Assembly: GCA_947304065.1 (NCBI GenBank)
Contig: CAMZAI010000002.1
Location: 1 to 35,825, forward strand
Length of the DNA stretch: 35,825 bases
From: an uncultured Clostridia bacterium
GTDB taxonomy: Bacteria > Bacillota > Clostridia > Lachnospirales > Lachnospiraceae
Direction: 5' to 3'
The number at the start of each line of letters is the position of its first letter. The stretch's first letter is position 1. Of the stretch, positions 32,559 to 35,825 are shown one piece after another. The translations under genes and the position numbers were made by a program. The notes below the pieces were generated by a model. The model saw nothing but the letters and a program-made list of their open reading frames with translations. It was not told the DNA's origin and searched no databases.

Positions 32559-32587
32559 TTGCTCGGAAGCCATTCTGAGTGTATAAT
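32559..32587 (+). promoter_or_regulatory. Promoter of the beta-helix glycosidase operon
   Basis: TTGCTC (32559-32564), 17 bases, perfect TATAAT (32582-32587). Start predicted near 32594, just before operator O2. Confidence 0.75.
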
Positions 32588-32599
32588 CTTTTCAAGATG

Positions 32600-32615
32600 A
32601 GTTTAACGTTAAACT
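32600..32615. promoter_or_regulatory. LacI-type operator O2 (glycosidase side)
   Basis: AGTTTAACGTTAAACT is a perfect 16-bp palindrome containing the same 14-bp core as O1. It sits right after the predicted rightward transcription start, where bound repressor would block elongation or initiation. Confidence 0.8.
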
Positions 32616-32642
32616 TTTGACAAATCCGAAAGGGGTATTACA

Positions 32643-34157
32643 ATGAAAATAAGGATGGCATTATATGCCAAAACAATCATACTAAGCATTGCCGCTGTGC
32701 TGCTTCTGTCGTTTTCGATCTTCATGTTCGTCTCGCCGAAAGCTCCGCGGCTGCATCCCAAAAGTACAGGCGGTGAAAGCGAAACGAAACTCATATTATA
32801 TGAAGGACCAAAAACCATGACCTCCTCTCAGAACGTCCGTGTCAGTGCAAACGGTCACGAACTCTTTGTTTACGATGTTATGGTCAATCACAAGCATATA
32901 TGGGACGCCAATACAGTACCTGCTGACACTCCGGTCACCTATTTTGATTTTGAAGGTACCGTAGAACTCGATCTTACTGCCCCGGGCCTCAGCGATCAGG
33001 TCACGATTGCTTCGGTATTACCGACCTCATGCGGTATCATTCCTGTTATCGAAGACGGACATGTACGCTTTACGATCACGCAGCCCGGTCAGTACACTGT
33101 CGTTTACAATAATAATGTAAACAAAGCGACACATATCTTCGCCAACGCTCCGGAGACCGACGTTCCTTCCCCCGATGATCCAAATGTCTATTACATAGGT
33201 CCCGGTGAATGGACTATGGACGCGATCACCTTAACGGACGGCCAGACGCTTTATCTCTCAGGCGGAGCTGTTCTGCATTCCGTTGTTTCTGTTAGCAATG
33301 CCAAAAATGTCAGAATCTGCGGCCGCGGAATGATAGACGGTTCCGACTATCCCGCATGGAATCAGCCCGGCGCCTATGCGCGTGTTCCGATTGATCTGAA
33401 TCATGCTAAGGATGTCACGGTTGAGGGCATCTCGATCGTTAACTCCAACTGCTGGAATTTCAATTCCTTTGCATCGCAGCGTGTAAATATTAACAATGTC
33501 AAGATCATTTCCGGAAGACAGAACGGTGACGGCTTTACGTTCCAATCCTGTACCGACCATCTCGTGACGAACAGTTTCGCCCGTACCTGGGACGACTCGC
33601 TTGTCGTAAAGAACTACTCTTCTTCATCAAAGGGAATAACCTTCCGCGGTGTTCAGATTTGGACCGATCTTGCGCAGTCGATGGAGATCGGCTACGAAAC
33701 CGATAAGGGCATGACTCTTGACCCTGAGATCAGCGATGTTACGTTCGAAGACATAACCGTTCTCTATAACTTCCATAAACCGGTCATCAGCATCCACAAC
33801 AGTGACGACGCCTTTGTGCACGATGTCGTTTATCGCAACATCACTGTCGAGAACGCGTTCATGCAGGGCGATAACGGAAGCAATAAGGAACTCATAGAGA
33901 TGTCGCTTCAGAAATCCGGCTGGTCTACGGTGCGCGATGAATACGGAACGATAGACAATATCCTGATCGACGGACTGAACGTAATGAATACTGCCGACGG
34001 TAAGGTCCCCGCCTCCAGATTCGCGGGGCAGAGCGATGAATATCGCATCACAAACGTTACAATGAAAAACATCACTGTCCTCGGAGAAAAGATATCCGAT
34101 CTGAAAGCCATGAAGGCTTCGGTCAATGATTTCTGTGACGGAATAACGGTAGAATAA
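32643..34157 (+). CDS. Secreted right-handed beta-helix glycosidase, GH28/GH49-like
   Basis: A 504-residue protein. An N-terminal hydrophobic segment (about 8-31) is a signal peptide or anchor. Residues 50-170 form a beta-sandwich-like domain. From about 180 on, short repeating turns (NVRICGRGMIDG, DVTVEGISIVNS, RVNINNVKIISG) mark a parallel beta-helix. NGDG (Asp296) and WDD (Asp317, Asp318) give an Asp triad with the 21-residue spacing known from GH28 polygalacturonases, but the later GHG and RIK motifs are absent; GH49 dextranase-like enzymes also use such a triad. The substrate is therefore open; the GH65/PgmB context favours an alpha-glucan. AAAGGGG precedes the ATG. Operon with the next gene. 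Confidence 0.75.
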   Translation: MKIRMALYAKTIILSIAAVLLLSFSIFMFVSPKAPRLHPKSTGGESETKLILYEGPKTMTSSQNVRVSANGHELFVYDVMVNHKHIWDANTVPADTPVTYFDFEGTVELDLTAPGLSDQVTIASVLPTSCGIIPVIEDGHVRFTITQPGQYTVVYNNNVNKATHIFANAPETDVPSPDDPNVYYIGPGEWTMDAITLTDGQTLYLSGGAVLHSVVSVSNAKNVRICGRGMIDGSDYPAWNQPGAYARVPIDLNHAKDVTVEGISIVNSNCWNFNSFASQRVNINNVKIISGRQNGDGFTFQSCTDHLVTNSFARTWDDSLVVKNYSSSSKGITFRGVQIWTDLAQSMEIGYETDKGMTLDPEISDVTFEDITVLYNFHKPVISIHNSDDAFVHDVVYRNITVENAFMQGDNGSNKELIEMSLQKSGWSTVRDEYGTIDNILIDGLNVMNTADGKVPASRFAGQSDEYRITNVTMKNITVLGEKISDLKAMKASVNDFCDGITVE

Positions 34158-34168
34158 GGAGGACAGTC

Positions 34169-34780
34169 ATGAATCAAAAACTTAATATCATACTTTCAGT
34201 GATCATTGCACTTTCGATCGTATCAAGCGGTATAGCGTTTTTTACGCCCTCAGGTGCAGCACCTGATCAGGGCGTCACGGTTATTGCGGCACCGGAGCAG
34301 ACAAAAGCCGAACGTCCGCCCTGCTTCCCCGATCCCGAAGCGAATTATATCAAGCTTCCGGAAACAGAGAATCTGGCTCTCAACAAACAGGTATCATCCG
34401 GTGAATATACAGATGTCTATGTCGAATCCAATGTAAACGACGGAAAAACCGATACCTATTGGGAAAGCAAAGGTTTCCCTTCAGAGATGACTATAGATCT
34501 TGCAGGCAGTTTTAAGATATCAACCGTTGCGGTAAGGCTTAACCCTTCTGCCGTATGGGAAGCCAGAACTCAGGAGATCGCGGTTCTGATCAGTACCGAC
34601 GGGGCTCAGTTCACGGAAGCTTCCCCCGCGACGCGTTATACGTTCGATCCTGCTACAGGCAACCGTATAAGAATTGACTTCGCATCATCCGATGCACGGT
34701 ATGTAAAGCTGGTATTCACGATGAAGTCCTCAGCAAGGACAGGCGGCGCGCAGGCTGCGGAGATCGAAGTTTACGAATAA
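34169..34780 (+). CDS. Secreted F5/8 type C (discoidin, CBM32-like) domain protein
   Basis: A 203-residue protein with an N-terminal hydrophobic signal (about 6-26), a linker and one discoidin-type domain (about 68-203): NLALNKQVSSG, NVNDGKTDTYWESK, EMTIDLAGSFKISTVAVRL, TQEIAVLISTDGAQF and RYVKLVFTM, ending in AAEIEVYE. Such domains bind sugars at the cell surface. It begins 11 bases after the glycosidase stop with AGGAGG upstream, so it probably works with that enzyme as a separate carbohydrate-binding subunit. Confidence 0.88.
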   Translation: MNQKLNIILSVIIALSIVSSGIAFFTPSGAAPDQGVTVIAAPEQTKAERPPCFPDPEANYIKLPETENLALNKQVSSGEYTDVYVESNVNDGKTDTYWESKGFPSEMTIDLAGSFKISTVAVRLNPSAVWEARTQEIAVLISTDGAQFTEASPATRYTFDPATGNRIRIDFASSDARYVKLVFTMKSSARTGGAQAAEIEVYE

Positions 34781-34799
34781 AAAGATGTGGCTAAAACAA

Positions 34800-34835
34800 A
34801 AAGAGATAGGGCTCACTGCCCTATCTCTTTTATTG
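34800..34835. terminator. Strong bidirectional terminator
   Basis: AAAGAGATAGGGC (34800-34812) pairs perfectly with GCCCTATCTCTTT (34818-34830) around a 5-base loop. TTTTATT follows on the plus strand and TTTTTGTTTT on the minus strand. It ends both the plus operon and the convergent GH65 gene; the GH65 stop codon lies in the loop. Confidence 0.9.
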
Positions 34836-35825
34836 TATGAGCTTCATGCGTAACGGTTACAAGATAATCTCTTCCTCGCAGCGTTATCGGAAACTTTATT
34901 TCCGTGATCTGGTCAGGCAAATGCGGGTCAAGTGCTATTTCTCCGTCCCTGACCGTTAAACCTGCGAATCCCAAAACCGCGATCATCCATGCTCCGCCAT
35001 TCGCAGCAGGATGCGTTCCTCCGATATATATCTCTCCTGCCCACTGCTTTCCGCCGCCCTTCAGGTCGATCGACGCAGTATTAATAAAATGCTTCCAGGC
35101 AAGCTCCGGCCGTCCTATACGGCAGGCTGTCAGAGCATACATACATGCTGAAAGGCTAGATCCGTGTTCCGTGCGAGGTTCATAATACTCCCAGTTGGCA
35201 GCTACTTCTCCGCAGCCGAAATTCCCGGGAAAAAGCGCCATCATCGCTATCACATCAGCCTGCTTGATGACCTGAGCCGTTCCGGCAACTCCGTGATCAC
35301 CGCCCCAGTACTCACGCGGATTGACCAGGCGCGATCTTACCGTGTCCAGTGAACAGTCCTCCAGGTCAAAGTATCCGTCAAACTGCTCTATAACATTATC
35401 ACGTACTGCAGGTCTGCGTATCCGTCCGACAATACTCCCGAGCAGCTCCCAGTCACTGGCATAACCCAGTCGTTCAAGAAGATCGGCAAACCATTCAGGT
35501 CTGTCAGCAAAGACCTCCTTCAATCGCAGCGCATTTTCCATGCAGGAACGGATCATGCAGTTCGTAAATGCGTTGTTCGAAACTCTCTCGTGATATTCAT
35601 CCGGTCCGATCACATCCTGAAAATCGATTGTCTCGCAGTCAGGATGCGCACATGCGCGGCTGATGTAGAAACGGGCACATTCGAGTATGACTTCGGCGCC
35701 GCCCTGTTCGAGCAGAGTACGGTCTCCGGTGATCCGATAGTATTCCCACAGCGCATAGACAATATCGCCGCTGATATGGATCTGTTTGTCCCTGAAGTAA
35801 GTCCTGACAGGACGGTGGGTGAATA
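34813..35825 (-). CDS. GH65 disaccharide phosphorylase (maltose/kojibiose/nigerose type), C-terminal part
   Basis: The open frame continues to the right edge of the window, so only the last 336 or so residues are seen. IHISGDIVYALWEYY, ITGDRTLLEQGG and FQDVIGPDEYHERVSNNAFTN are GH65 barrel segments, with the catalytic Glu in GPDEYHE. QVIKQADVIAMMALFP and EHGSSLSACMYA supply the phosphate-binding residues, which favours a phosphorylase over a hydrolase. The C-terminal beta-sheet domain ends with ITLRGRDYLVTVTHEAHTIKEIGQ. The family turns an alpha-glucoside and phosphate into beta-glucose 1-phosphate, the substrate of PgmB. Which linkage it cuts is not visible. No signal can be judged, since the start is missing. 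Confidence 0.92.
   Translation of the reverse strand, partial: FTHRPVRTYFRDKQIHISGDIVYALWEYYRITGDRTLLEQGGAEVILECARFYISRACAHPDCETIDFQDVIGPDEYHERVSNNAFTNCMIRSCMENALRLKEVFADRPEWFADLLERLGYASDWELLGSIVGRIRRPAVRDNVIEQFDGYFDLEDCSLDTVRSRLVNPREYWGGDHGVAGTAQVIKQADVIAMMALFPGNFGCGEVAANWEYYEPRTEHGSSLSACMYALTACRIGRPELAWKHFINTASIDLKGGGKQWAGEIYIGGTHPAANGGAWMIAVLGFAGLTVRDGEIALDPHLPDQITEIKFPITLRGRDYLVTVTHEAHTIKEIGQ

Overview
This window looks like a chromosomal segment of a Gram-positive anaerobe of class Clostridia, most likely Lachnospiraceae or a close relative. The evidence is the hrcA-grpE-dnaK-dnaJ...prmA-rsmE...mtaB order, the ireB-ruvX-DUF1292-(rnj)-mltG-trmR-trhP order (the Bacillus/Clostridium yrrK-yrrO type block), a CIRCE element, ThiI without rhodanese paired with its own cysteine desulfurase, AGGAGG-type ribosome binding sites and sigma-A promoters with TTGACA/TATAAT boxes. 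No phage, insertion sequence, CRISPR array, tRNA or rRNA gene was seen.

Layout, left to right. (1) Positions 1-229: the start of a MutS2-type gene (minus), cut by the window edge. (2) Positions 230-627: a gene-free stretch holding a strong minus-strand promoter, a foldable region with a long closing helix and two inner hairpins, and terminator-like hairpins; probably a small structured RNA. (3) rlmD-like 23S rRNA methyltransferase (minus), divergent from a yerC-ydcF pair (plus). (4) A minus-strand housekeeping operon, 13210 to 3302: mtaB, ireB, ruvX, DUF1292, RNase J, an MltG remnant, trmR, trhP and a SWIM/SNF2 helicase; trhP and trmR together should make 5-methoxyuridine at tRNA position 34. 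(5) A lone plus-strand HPr-like gene that has lost the phosphorylatable histidine but keeps the regulatory serine region (Crh-like). (6) A long minus-strand heat-shock/translation operon, 28710 to 13723: hrcA, grpE, dnaK, dnaJ, a TetM/EF-G-like GTPase fused to a YacP/Rae1-type NYN nuclease, a membrane GGDEF protein, a solute-binding-type lipoprotein, prmA, rsmE, a nifZ-type cysteine desulfurase and thiI. (7) From about 28857 to the right end: an accessory carbohydrate locus with a small Cys-rich FeoB-associated type protein, beta-phosphoglucomutase, a LacI-family regulator, a lipoprotein made of two nearly identical 221-residue units, a beta-helix glycosidase, a discoidin-type carbohydrate-binding protein and the 3' part of a GH65 phosphorylase.

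How the parts fit together. The core operons concentrate on translation quality: tRNA modification (MtaB, ThiI/NifZ, TrhP/TrmR), rRNA and ribosomal protein methylation (RlmD, RsmE, PrmA), chaperones and a possible ribosome-directed nuclease fused to a translational GTPase. In the accessory locus two identical palindromes sit just downstream of the two divergent promoters at 32459-32615, a classic LacI-family layout. The encoded steps suggest extracellular glycan binding and cleavage, then phosphorolysis of an alpha-glucoside by GH65 and conversion of beta-glucose 1-phosphate to glucose 6-phosphate by PgmB. The substrate is inferred, and no transporter lies in the window.

The best candidates for something little described are the GTPase-NYN fusion, the structured RNA locus at about 380-610, the catalytic-domain-less MltG and the His-less HPr.
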